A stretch of DNA of 64,000 bases from Asterella californica. Its lineage: Eukaryota; Streptophyta; Marchantiopsida; Marchantiales; Aytoniaceae. The translations under genes and the position numbers were made by a program. The stretch covers positions 682,001-746,000 of the forward strand of contig JAYKYS010000011.1 of assembly GCA_036924285.1 (NCBI GenBank), given 5' to 3'. Shown one piece after another: positions 1-11,649 of this stretch (position 1 is its first letter; each line of letters begins with the position of its first letter). The notes beneath the pieces were generated by a model that was given only the letters and a program-made list of their open reading frames with translations, was not told where the DNA came from and did not search any database.

Positions 1-2100
1 ACGGTCTCAGTATCGTCCGTGACCTTGTCGTCAGATATGTTGTATTTGCAGTAGGGACCTAGAACTTCTGTCCTTGGTATTCATGTAAGATAGACAGACA
101 TCCACAGAAGGATTTATATTGGTTTATCAATGTCCGGACGACTCCAACGTTTGAAAGATGTCAGTTACAGAGTGAAGCTTAGTAACTCATAGTCTGTGGA
201 CTTAAGTAAGAAGGTCTAATGTAGTCTGGGATTGTTATCCTAGACTGCGTGGTAACTGGAGGGTGCTTTGGCGGCGCAAAAGGAATTCTGAAGTACTGAA
301 TCACGAGGATTCCCACCAACACAAGGACACAGTTTTTGTAAATCAAATATTGGTTAATGTTCGTTTGAGGCAGTGGTTACATGCGCAAGGTTTGGACTTA
401 CCAGTAGTCAACTGCAGCTGAATGTATTTAGATCTCCATCGTTGGGAATGGTGTACGGATGGGACTAGTCTAGGTCTATACGGGCTTCATGTTTGCCATG
501 CCACAACTGTGGTTATGAACTGGGACGACCTCATTAGACTACACTGCAGAAAAGAACCTGAATCCTGTAACTGTGGGCTGTGGTCGTGGAATGCTCATCC
601 TGCCAAGCATATCAAAGTGTCCCGAAAGATGGCGCACTCAACGGCGAATCGAGGATTCTCTCTGTGTCTTCACTTCCCCGTGAAGTTGCTTTCTTGCAGT
701 GGGTTACGAAAACCTGATTGGGAGAACTTTACCTGCGAAGCGTCGACCGTCAGTGGCGTACTCAAGCCGTCAACTGGGCTAATTTGGAGTGTACAGTATT
801 CTTTATCATGACTCGAACCAACGCTTTTCCCCGAACGGTCGTTTCAAGAAATTGCTTCCTGCCAGTAAACCAAGAAATGCACGATCTTCTGTATGAAAGT
901 AGTGCTCGAACATCTAAAGTCTGCAGTCTTTGAGCAATGGCATTGATTGCTCCAACCAGAGCATCAGGATATTCGGAACGATATAAAAGAAGTAACAAAG
1001 AAACTTAGGGGGCTGAACAATAAGAACCAATCGGGGAGTATGGTATGTTTGAGGGATATGCCTTGGTTTAACCCAGATGGAGTTACAGCCGGCAATAAGA
1101 GTGGAAACCTTATACTGAAAATAGCAGGTTCTCTAGTGGCACGAGTGAGAACGTTACGTCACCATGTAACACGGTATAGGAAAGTAGAGCATACGCTCCC
1201 GTAATACGTGTAGTATTGAAGCTCTGCAAAGTTGGTCGAAATTAGTTACGGTAACTCAGACTACAGTAGGACTGTAATGACACTGGTTCTTAGCTCCCAG
1301 ACTTACGGTTACCAAGTTACGCTGTAGTTGAGAGGCGGAGATCTGGAGCTGAATGACCCTTGGAGAGAGATATCTGAGTAGTCCTTTTTCTTAGCTCTCA
1401 AGATTGAATCTTCCCTTCATTCATTGTCTAGCTTTGGCTGGGAGCTGCATTTGTGGACGAGAGGTACCGAATATGAGTTCAGTTATGTTCGTTTTCAGCT
1501 TGATCCGATTCCACCTTGAACTGTTCCAAACCGAACTGCTAAGGGCTTTGGGCTTTGGGCTTTGGGCTTTGGGCCAGAGTACTACCCTGAGCGTTCCTTT
1601 CGTTGGGAGGGAAATATTCGGTTATTATAAGAGTAGTAAGACCTTGACACTCTCAACTGGCTTCCAATCTTCCTACTGTCACGTGGTTGGAGTCTGCCTG
1701 TCACTCTTGTACTAGATATACTACTGGAGGGAGTGGTTTAGGGATATAAGAGCACTGCGAGGCGGAGGCTGTGGGCTGTTCTCATACACCATAACCACGA
1801 TCTGCAGTGATAAATTAACCATGTGTGATTTCCATGCGTTACTGAGTAAAGGTGCAAACAAGCATTACAAGTTCGTCATGGGAAAGACGAGCTCAAAAGG
1901 TCATAGTGGAACAGTAGAGTCACATCTCACTGATGTCGTTGAAACTCACCATCGACTTATGGAAAAACACTTTCGAGGCATGGAATTCAATTGATAAATC
2001 TTCAAGTGCGATTTCCAAGATGACGAAGGACTACCAGAATTTTTCTCAAATTTATCTCAAGATATTCTGGAGAGGTTTTTGTACATGGTAATTTATTGGA
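1..2100. other. Intergenic, no recognisable gene
   Basis: Mixed-composition DNA with short overlapping open frames on both strands (for example 422-811 plus and 762-998 minus). None shows a known motif, and I found no chain of exons with matching splice phases. It may be decayed mobile-element sequence, but no LTR, terminal repeat or polymerase motif is visible. Confidence 0.4.
1543..1576 (+). repeat. GGGCTTT heptamer microsatellite
   Basis: About four and a half head-to-tail copies of the heptamer GGGCTTT. The unit differs at one position from the plant telomere heptamer TTTAGGG when rotated (TTTGGGC), but the tract is short and isolated, so a simple microsatellite is the better call. Confidence 0.8.
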
Positions 2101-3035
2101 GCATTGGTTTATAGAATGTAACTTTTACAGTTGGTTCGGGACGTTATGTAATTAATCACGTGTTGGTTTGTGTGTAAATATATGTTTGGTTCATGAGTCT
2201 CTATTAGTTGTTAGTCTCTATTGATTTGTAGTGTTTTTCTAAATATAACACCACTACAATATACAAACGTCAAAAAGTTGACAAAAATGCCACAAATGGT
2301 TACCATATATATACACACACACACATTTACTTTTGAGTTGATTCTTAACCGCTAATAATTGTCTTAAGCCACATTCGTTATTTGTAGGGTATTCATCTCT
2401 TGATTGTAATAGATTAGATTGTTATTTCGTTCATGATAATTATATTCTAATCGTCTAATTATTGCTATGCACTTGCATACTTGAGTGTTGGTTTTGAGAA
2501 TGAATATGATAAAAGTCGAGAAAGTAAGCAAAAGAATTCACTTTTTAAAATAATAATCAGTATGATAATCAGTTAAAATACAAATATTTGTTGTTTGCAT
2601 AGGGTAATGCTTGTATACGATTATGTCTTTTCGTTGTTGTAGACGAGGTGGTAACGAAGGAGTTGATCTAAAAGAGACGGTAATGCACCACCAAACATGC
2701 TTAATAAGATAGACGAATAAATAATTCTGAAAAACTAATCATAAACATTTATATTTTCATTCTATAGCGATTCTGCTTGTTTGTGGTTGATATTATGAGT
2801 TTAAGGGTTTATGATGAAACACCTGGATGTAACTGGTACTATTACTCCTAGGTACAATTGTGATGGACATTAAAATAATAAGTCAGGTAAGTTATGAGCA
2901 ATAATCATACAAGAAACATTAACCACTTGAATCATCATACTTTCACATATCTCAATCATCTCAATTACTATATCCTCTCTCCCCTCATTGGAATACTTTA
3001 TCTCCAACTAATTATGTCAAATTGGTTCTTCTATC
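2100..3035. other. AT-rich spacer
   Basis: AT-rich sequence with a short AC/AT microsatellite near 2,308-2,325. The open frame at 2,894-3,196 overlaps the tandem duplication that follows and has no family signature. I see no gene here. Confidence 0.5.
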
Positions 3036-3455
3036 AAATTAGTTCATCTGGACTCGTTCTAGATTATGTTGTTAGTTTAGCTCATAGCAACTACTATCAC
3101 ATTTTCAGACTACTTCACCGAGAAACTACCAAATCTGTGTACATAGCATGTTATTACGGTTTGTGGAGAAGTGAGAAAACATCCGCTGAAATTTAACATA
3201 GAGGTTCATTTATATTGCTTTCAATCTCGAAGTAGTGAATCTTTCATCTGGACTGTTCTATATTGTTGATTTAAACCCCAGACCATCTATTGTCGCATGT
3301 TCAGATTACTTCAAACAAGCTAGTAGATTTTTGCACATAATATGTTATTAAAGAAAATAATATTTAACTTGGTTTTGAAAGAAGTGAATATCAGTTGAAA
3401 CTTAACAGAGAGTTTCATGTATAATTTGATTTCATTCTCGAAGTAGTGAGACAAT
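3036..3455 (+). repeat. Tandem duplication, about 205 bp per unit
   Basis: Two head-to-tail, diverged copies. Each starts near TTCATCTGGACT (3,040 and 3,244) and ends near TCTCGAAGTAGTGA (about 3,237 and 3,448). Shared blocks inside are TTCAGA.TACTTCA, CATA.CATGTTATTA-like sequence and AACATAGAGGTTCAT-like sequence. This could be the edge of an old satellite. No coding function is supported. Confidence 0.65.
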
Positions 3456-3459
3456 TCAT

Positions 3460-5085
3460 GTATCTACGTATTATACTTCCTTTCAAGTTTGGCTCAATTT
3501 TAGGTTCAGTATTTTGGATTATGGTTCACATAATGTACAATATCCTTTTGATAGTTGATATGCATTTAGTCTTTGTTTTTTCTTCATGTTATTTTCTGAT
3601 GTTCACAATAATTTATATTCGATTTTATTTGTGATCTTATTTGTTAGTCTGGAGCTTCTTTCTTATTACAACAAAAGTCATTAGTCGGTCAAGAAAATCA
3701 AATTATCACTGTTACTTTGCTACGGCAACTTTGAAATTGTTATTGTCAGCAGCTTGAGGACCAGAATATAAAGTATTCATGTATCCAAAGATTTTGTCAA
3801 GGAAGAACATCTGCTTGTGGTAAATGAAATTGAATATAGTTATTAGATGAGAATTATCTAAATGATATATCTCTTCTAGTCTATGAAATTTTCCTTTTGT
3901 GGTCACCATGAGGACATTAATGAATAAAATATTACTTCGAGAGAATTAGAGTTATTTTTAGAAAAATATCCTCAATGGAGATTTCTATATCATCACACCC
4001 AAATTCTTGAGATTCTTTCATCGAGACCTATAGAATGGTGTAGTCATCAAGATTTTGTTAGATCCGTTCATGGAGACTTTTCAGAGAGATCTTTCATCGA
4101 GATTCCTAAGATTTTCTTAGCAAGATTCATTTACAAGGGATAACTTAAGATGAATGCATCAAGACTTATGAAGATTTTCTCAATGAAACTCTCTTAAAAT
4201 TGTTCATGGGGATCTGAAGAGAGATTCTTTAATAGAGATCAAAGATTCTCATGTCGATGTTTATTCGATTTGTTTGAAAAATTAATATTGTGACATTTGT
4301 GCATCAAGAGCTTACGAAGATTCCTCTTTTATAACTTTATTAAGTCATGTCTTATAGACTTTCCTAAGGATGTCCTTGTAGGGACTGATAAGATTCTCAT
4401 ATCGAGATTTCCAACGTTAATTCAGTAACATTTGAGAAAAACGATCAAAATCTTTTGAGACTAGTGCATACAGATTTTAGGCAGATTCACTTCTGGAGAC
4501 TCTGTAGATTATTTCATGGAGAACTTGTAGAGAGATTTTTTCATCAGAATTTGAACTCTCACTGGCAGAAGGTTATAAAGAATCATGAAGATAAACCAAG
4601 AAGATCTAGAGCTTTAATTACTGAGAGAAATCATTCACGGAAACGATCAGCTGTTGAGCATGCAAAAATGAATGATCACTCCATGATGGCTGATGATTCT
4701 TTTATATTGAATTGAAAAAAATCTCATACAGCTGCCTTGGAACAACATGGAAACTCCGTACAACATTAATGCTAAATTTAAATCCAAGCAGCCGTGAACC
4801 TATTCATGTCTTGGTAGCCGGTTAGAATACATCTAATCCACACCGAATTGAAATGTATATTTTGCCGGTGTTCTCATGCATGTTATAATTAACTTTCCAC
4901 TTAGCTACGCTCTACTTCAGATGCCATTGTAGCACAAGTTTCAAGTTCAAATCATGACAAGAACTTCATGCTCAGTGATTCTGAAATATTAATGAACTGT
5001 CAAGCTAGACTACATCACTCACTTTCGGTTATTAAGTGCGAGCAGGAAGATTCTCTGATGATCATACCTTAACAACAATATTCGG
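3460..5085. repeat. Degenerate GAGATT/CATCGAGA-rich repeat region
   Basis: From about 3,950 to 4,600 the sequence repeatedly shows loose variants of TTCATCGAGATTC and AAGATTTTC, at irregular spacings of roughly 25-45 bases. This looks like a very old minisatellite or low-complexity expansion. The rest of the interval is AT-rich. The open frame at 4,455-4,715 lies partly in this repeat and is not recognised. Confidence 0.4.
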
Positions 5086-5089
5086 GATA

Positions 5090-5645
5090 TTAATCCTGCA
5101 TATTCACCTCATCCAAGTTCGGAAGAGGTGATGCAAATGTGTTAATTTATTCACTAACCCTTCCTCTTGGAAGAGTTAGTGTATAAATTAAAAGATAATA
5201 CTTTTATTGACTTAGAGCCAGTCCCTTTATACAACGAAGGAGATATTTTGCCATCCACTACTTATAGGTTTTTTATTCAAAGTGATCATGTGTACGATAT
5301 AATATTTATTTTATTTATAGATTTTAAATTTAACAATTTAACTTTAATATTTAAATAGAATGTTAAATTTAGCTACTGTTCCCGTGAAAGTACCTATGGC
5401 GTCAGTTTATATTTGGTTTTCTGAACCTCATGTGAAGGTTCCTACGGCTGGATCTGAAGCGAACAGTGTTCACTTCGAAGTAATTCAACGGTTCTTTCGC
5501 ATCTTTTACAGTGTTTTTATAATTATTTTTAAACTGTGACCTCTAACCAGCTCCAAACCAGTTATCTTCAGTTATTTTCAATGATTGTATTAACGTTTGT
5601 CTTTTTTCCTCACGCGGCGGGAACCTCACATGGATGCATATTGAC
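5090..5645 (+). repeat. Dispersed repeat, copy A, with tandem hairpins
   Basis: This roughly 550-bp block is matched in direct orientation at 54,215-54,760. Both copies open with an inverted repeat around the loop AAGTTC (arms TTCACCTC.TCC and GGAAGAGGTGA here). A second inverted repeat follows (AATTTATTCACTAAC and GTTAGTGTATAAATT, 5,143-5,188). Both then share ACTTAGAGCCA, TTTATACAA, AAGGAGATAT, CATGTGTAC, AGTGTTAAATTTA-like sequence and CAGCTCCAAACCA. It could be a solo LTR or a short non-autonomous element. No coding content is seen. Confidence 0.75.
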
Positions 5646-5689
5646 TATATATGTGTTGAAATAGAGACGTCGTCTTTGCGTGCCCTCTT

Positions 5690-6885
5690 AACTAATTAAC
5701 TAGCTAGATTCCAAAGTTGGTATTTCTGAAAATTTTTTATAAAGAATTTCATGATATTTTGCTTCATTGCTTCTTATCAAGATTAGCTCGTTATTGATTC
5801 GTAAAGAATCTATTAGATTAGCTGCTCAAGACTTTCATAGAGATTCTCTCATCAATAATCTATCATAATTCTACATCTTCACTTTTGGACACTGAGAAAG
5901 ATTTGTTTATCAGAAATCTTTATATTCGTTTGTTGAGAGAAATATTCTTTCAGCGAGATTTCTATTCGATATTGTTGATATTCCTCTATAAGAAATCGTA
6001 AACTATCGAGAGTTTTAGTTGATCGAGTCCAGATTTTGGGTTGAATCAGCTCAAAAAAGTTGCATTAGCTCAGACTTATACAACTGAGCCGAGTTGATTC
6101 AGCTCAAACCTACAAGCGATTCAGTTCGGACTCTAAGATGAAATAATATATTGTGATGTATTATGTTCGAACTTGGTACGAGACACGAAGTGTTGTGAGG
6201 TGAAGATTTCTAGTTTGATATTAACTTTTCATTGATGATACTCATTGGTGGTGATGACACTGAAAGTAAACTAAGAAAATTTAAGCGACAATGATTTATA
6301 TCAAAAAGTTTAGTTATTGCTTTTGTGTACATACTTGAATTCATATTCTTAAAAAGTTACTCACTATGAACCACTTGTTATTGCAATAATTTATATAATA
6401 TTATTCAAAGAGGATAATGAAGAACTTGGTATTGCTACTTTATACATCCATGAACTATTTATTAAAGCGGTTCAAGATGAGTTAAATTGACTCTGGAGCC
6501 GTTATCTCAAGACAGCAACTTACAACTTCACTCAACAAATGATGTCAGTTTTCAATACTAAACCGCTATATTTTCAACTATAAAAAAGAAGTTGTCAGAG
6601 CCATTGCGGCTTTATATGCTCAACGGTATCATTGAAGTTTTTTTTGACAATATTCATACACTAAGTTATAACAACTATGAACAGAACAAAATGATACGAA
6701 TTGCGTCTCTTTTCAGTTTATGCATAAATTTATGTTGTTATATTCTTAGAGGAGTTTTGAATTTCACTTGTGAAATCACAGTATGAATGGCAAATTTATA
6801 ATATAGAAGTGAATTCAATTGGACCTTTTAAGTTAGATTTATTTTATGGTTCAAGTTTATGAGTGTGAAATTTTATATTTTGTAT
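5690..6885. other. AT-rich spacer with decayed repeats
   Basis: 5,740-5,990 carries more of the loose AAGATT/GAGATTCT repeat seen near 4 kb. 6,000-6,130 has several AGCTCA/TTCAGCTC words. The remainder is AT-rich without gene signals. The open frame at 6,592-6,786 is short and unrecognised. Confidence 0.4.
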
Positions 6886-6889
6886 AAGA

Positions 6890-6980
6890 AATACACTATA
6901 TAGAGTGCATTATTTGTTTTGAGGACCTAAGGGAGGTCAAGAAACAAAATAGACGTAATGCATTAGACTTTATAGTGTAT
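6890..6980. repeat. Fold-back (imperfect inverted repeat)
   Basis: The left arm starts ATACACTATATAGAG (6,891) and runs to TTTGTTTT (6,920). The right arm starts GAAACAAAAT (6,941) and ends TTTATAGTGTAT (6,980). They pair imperfectly, and the loop carries GAGGACCTAAGGGAGGTC. This fits a small fold-back or MITE remnant. I could not define a target duplication. Confidence 0.5.
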
Positions 6981-8388
6981 CGGTTAGGGTGTGAAACCCA
7001 CAGAGCCAAGCCGAGGGAGTTACAGACAGTCTAACTTTTAGGATTTTGAGACGCGATGATTAACATGGCAGATAATAACATATATGTACACAAATTTGAT
7101 AGTTTCTGAGTATTAGTCAGACCATAATAGAGATGATGACTAAAGTTGTTCGAGATTACAATAGAGGAAGTGATCAAGGAAGCAGTTGGGAAGCACAAGT
7201 CACGATAATTGACATCTCTTGCTGAAGTGTTTTTATCTCATATTCCCAGAGAACTCCTAAATCCATAATGACATACCGTGGAGGAGGAGACTGAACATGT
7301 GCATAAATACAAAAATGTGTAACAAAAGATCTCAACATGAGTATTTTCGTATTGCATGAGCATCATCATTGCTAGATGGATAGTGATACATTAAATAATT
7401 ATATATTGAATCTGTTGAGTTGTCCAAAGTCATCTATCTAAAAACAAAGATATATCCAAAGACAATATACTACGTGCAATAATCTCCATTTTTGTAGTAG
7501 TAAAGAGTATAACTTCAATTTATGATGATGAAGAGCAAGTTATTTATGACTTTGGCTAAACTTTCAAGCGTAGTGATGCTCTTGGGGTTGTCATAGTAAC
7601 GAAGATGCCCAGTCGCAGTATTCAGTATTGAAAAAAAATATGTATCAATGTTTTACGCACTCGGATGAAATGCTTGGTAAGCTATGTGGACAAGAATTTG
7701 ATGTGACATGTGTCTAATGTGAGTGTTTATTGAGTAGAAGGGATAGTTAAATAAACAAGGAGAAATATTATAGAGTAGTATTTCTCTTCCCTTCTAGATA
7801 TGTGTGCGAAGCATCCAAATTAGTAAAAAAGCACGAGTGTGAGTGCAATTGTGTAAAACCTCCACGAGGTTACTGAGAAAGTACTAGGCTGTTATTATGG
7901 AGGTAGTACGTAGTAATTCAAGAAGAAATACGAAGTTACTATCGTAAATCAGACGACGTAGTAAAGAGGAGAAGGATGTGGTGAAACCTTGTTACCACGA
8001 GAGAGCACCAATAAGATTACTGTGGCAGTAGACAAAGTAGTATTAGTAGCTAATAGTTAGCAGTTAGAGTTAGTGGTTAGTAGTAGTTAGTAGACAAGTA
8101 GAAGTAGGAGAGGAAAGTACTGAAAAGTATACTAAGTGGTTCAGAATGATAAATTAATCGTGAGACATCGGAGGAGGTTATATCTTGTTTTCGGATGAAA
8201 TTCACGCGAAACAAGAGATAACAAGTATGTGGAGATAAATTATTAACAGCGGTCAGGGTTAGTGTAATCACATGAGCTATGAAAGAACGACCGATACGTT
8301 GACAGAACTAACAGTAGAAATGAGCATGTGGACGGCAGGATCGTGTAGTGGATGATAGTCCTACTTATAGAAGGAAGCGGTGGTTAGA

Positions 8389-8415
8389 CTTCCGGTCACA
8401 AGATGTGACCGGAAG
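8389..8415. repeat. Perfect 12-bp hairpin
   Basis: Arms CTTCCGGTCACA (8,389-8,400) and TGTGACCGGAAG (8,404-8,415) pair perfectly around a 3-nt loop, in a region that is otherwise decayed. Confidence 0.85.
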
Positions 8416-9096
8416 AGAATCACTGACTATCAGGTCCCTGTGGATATGAAGGTTGAAGAGAACATAAAGAAAATGGATATTATTATCTTGACTGTCTTGT
8501 CCTATTAGACCTAGCATTCTCTAAGGAGATGCGAGGAGGAAACATGAGGTATAGACGACCAAGAACTCATTAAGCTCATCCTCATTATGGAGGAGGAGAG
8601 AAAGATTTATTAAGTGAAGTGGTCTCAATACTAACCTTCAACGTTAGTGAGAGAGAGTCGACCTCATGGAGTCGATGGGAAGCTAGTACAAAAGAGTAGA
8701 AAGTAGTGTTTTTCTCAAAAGAAATGAGTCATTGGGAGAATCAACTACTTACTACTGTTGGGATCCACGAAAGTGTTAGCAAGGGGTTACTTCGTGGATT
8801 TAGAAACAAGCTACGAGGAGGAGTTAATCACTCCATGTTTGGACCTCTGGAGTTTTTCTTCGATAATATGTGAAGTGGTCATTATCTTAAGCTTTCTCAC
8901 GTGGATTACACCTGGTTACTACTACCATTGCGAATGAGAGTTGCTTTCAGATCCGGGTAGAATTAGCCAATTGGAGAAAAAGTCTCGATTATTTGAAGAA
9001 GGAAAAAAGTGAAGAATATGAGAGAATTGTAGGTGGTAAGGGAATGGTATTGCAGGTTTTGGAAGTCTAAAAGGTCTGTTAACTTTTAGGTGACTC

Positions 9097-9558
9097 ATGG
9101 TTACTACGGTGGACCTAGTTGAGTTGAAGGTACTACGTTCAAGTATAATTAAGCCTTCATGGAATTTAGCGGAGTTAATGGTTGGTATAGAAGCAATAGG
9201 GTTGGAGAAGTTGTTTACAAGTGACTGGGACTTCCAGGACATGGACCTTTGTTGCGAGGTAGTGTTGTATCATATGGAGGTGGTCATAGTTCATGAACAC
9301 TTTCAGTTCTGTGAGAGATCAGAATGTTGGAGCAGAGCTATATGGACGGAAGTATATGAACTTCTGCCACCTCAACACTTCAGCAAGGGACCGTCAACTT
9401 ATACCAAGGCCACTCATCCGACGGAGTTAAGTTTAATCAAGTTACCAAAAAATTCCTCTTCGGGGTACCAGTTTAAAGCTTTAGGAGGAACACCAATATG
9501 GAGGGACTTTTGTCGAGTTATCGTAGCTATACTAGCACCACAACGACCTGATTTTTGA
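9097..9558 (+). CDS. Unrecognised open frame, 153 residues
   Basis: This is the longest uninterrupted frame in the first 18 kb. I recognise no family. The predicted product has no membrane segment, signal peptide or metal-binding cluster. Its few cysteines are scattered (DLCCEV, HFQFCERSECWS). It sits in a purine-rich, decayed region and has no visible promoter or splice structure. A chance frame or a fragment of an old mobile-element protein is more likely than a working gene. Confidence 0.2.
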   Translation: MVTTVDLVELKVLRSSIIKPSWNLAELMVGIEAIGLEKLFTSDWDFQDMDLCCEVVLYHMEVVIVHEHFQFCERSECWSRAIWTEVYELLPPQHFSKGPSTYTKATHPTELSLIKLPKNSSSGYQFKALGGTPIWRDFCRVIVAILAPQRPDF

Positions 9559-9980
9559 ATGGATGTGATGAACTTGGGAAGGGTACCACAACTTGCAGCT
9601 ACCACGTGTTAGCTAGGGTACCATGGTATCTTTGCTTATAGCATAGCAAGTCGGCACACTTTATGAGAGCCAAGAAGCTTGCTGTATATCACCGTTCCTC
9701 AAACATTCGTACGAATTTAAAGAGGAATGAGATTGGTTCCCACTTTCTTATATCACTTAATATGTGCGAAAAGAGACGGACTTTTGCATGAAGAAAGAGG
9801 AGTATGCGAGCCCATGCAAACTGATGGAGAGTGACATAAGCAATCTTACGGTACTGACGGCCATGGAAATGCAAGAAGATTGATCAAGAGCACTATTTCT
9901 CAACTGTAGAACTGACTTTACAGTTGCTTCAAGGGTTCCAAAGTTCTACTTCGTGTTTACAATAGAGAGGTCTTCTGCAA

Positions 9981-10358
9981 GCAGTTAAGGATCTCTTTGA
10001 CCAAACGAAGACCTTGCAGGAGAAAGCCAACCAAGTTAAGCACAAGCCAGAGCACCTAGAGTTACTAGAGGAATTACGTACGGTAGTAGTACAGCAAGGA
10101 TTAGCCGAAGAGCTTCACTCTAGACAGCTTCACTCTAGACAGCTTCGGCTGTTACAATAATGTTTCTTGTACCAGAAAGCTCATATAACTTCAGTCATGA
10201 AAGAGCTAACAGCCGTCAAAGCACACAATGCTTGGCCGGTGGAGGAACTTCTAACTCTCTATGGAGAGGAGTTTGCTCTTAAGCATCAGGTCATGATAAG
10301 GGACTTAACACTCTCTTCAAAGTCTAAATCGATAACTTTCTTGGAGGAAAGAAACTGA
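9981..10358 (+). pseudogene. Relic coding stretch with coiled-coil-like segment
   Basis: One reading frame runs through this stretch with a single internal TAA (10,158-10,160). The first part has heptad-like spacing of leucine, valine and charged residues (for example LELLEELRTVVVQQGLAEEL) and a duplicated pentapeptide LHSRQ that comes from a 15-bp tandem repeat. After the stop the frame continues for about 65 residues, with segments such as KELTAVKAHNAWPVEELLTL. The composition looks like a real protein, but I do not recognise the family. It may be a fragment of a gag-like or host protein. Confidence 0.3.
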
Positions 10359-11649
10359 GAAATGGAGGGACTTTTGACATGACTCCAAATGACGATGGAA
10401 ACTTTACCAATGGAGGATAAAAAACTTTCGAGAAGAAAGCTGAGTGTCTAGGTCAGCTGATGAGAGTGGATTAGACAGTTTAGTTGTTATACAACTAGTG
10501 AGTCAGTTGGAGATTATTCTATGACTCAAGACCGTCAAGTATTATGTTTTAGCTAAGTAGGTTGTTTGTTATTCAAGGAAGGTAACTTCACCACTAAGAA
10601 GGAAATATCAGGATGGCTGTGTGAGGTTAGATGTTCAACACACATCTAGCTAACCTTCTGCTCTAGCTTATGACCAAAAGATTAAAGTAGAGTTATAGGA
10701 GTAGAACTTGTCAGCTAGACTGAGGCCACTCCTCCAACTCCTATCTCTTCACAAATTTCATGGTAATATAACGAGTACGGGGCACAACTTATGTTGTCTC
10801 TTTTTTATTTCAAGAGTCAATATGAGCTCAGTGAGTAAGTGCTTTCATGAGTATGTGTGCTGGAGTACATTCGGTTAGAAATACAGCCTTGGGAAAGAAA
10901 AGGAGTGGGAGAGTCGACTACCATTATCGAGAGTACGCTGGTACTCCCTTACGAGAAAAGGAAACACCTCATATCTTACTAAGACGCCGAGAAATTGATC
11001 TCTTGAAAGAGAAGTTTTGTACGTAAGGGGAGTAGGTAGAAAATCTAGAAACTTGCAGGTAGTACCACTAAGGAAATCTCTTTACGAGGATAGTACAAAG
11101 AGGAATTTAGAGAGAAGAGTACCACCAAGGAAACCTTTGAGGAAGTATGAGTCTTATCTTTGAAGCTACTTACTGGACTATAATTTAAGAGTAGATTTGT
11201 TAGTTTTTCTTGTGGTCGGTTTAGTTGCTTTACGAGGATTCATTCGAAGATTTAGCCTATCTCGCAAGAAGGAGGAGGTAAAATATCAGCTTTGCATATT
11301 ATTTTTCAGGAATATTTGACTATAAGGAGTAATTCAACCTTGGGGGTGATGTTCGGAGGAAAATTACACTTAAGGGGTTTTACTACACTTTATGAATATT
11401 ACTAAGCCATTCCTTTACTCTCTTGGGATCGAATGTTATTTTATTACAACGGACGGGTATGTTGCTCGTAAGGGCAGTGTTACATTTTTTGCAAGTATCT
11501 GTCAATGCATCTAACAACCTTACTTTGGTAGCTCTTAGCTCTTCTCCTCCCTTGAAGACGAAATATAAAAGAAGGACCACATACACGGAAAAACCAAGCG
11601 GAGATTGTTGTAATTTTTTCTCAATTTCTGATATTCAAATTTACTAAAC

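Noticed and set aside
1543..1576. Interstitial telomere repeat
   Set aside because: The unit is TTTGGGC, not TTTAGGG, and the tract is only about 34 bp.
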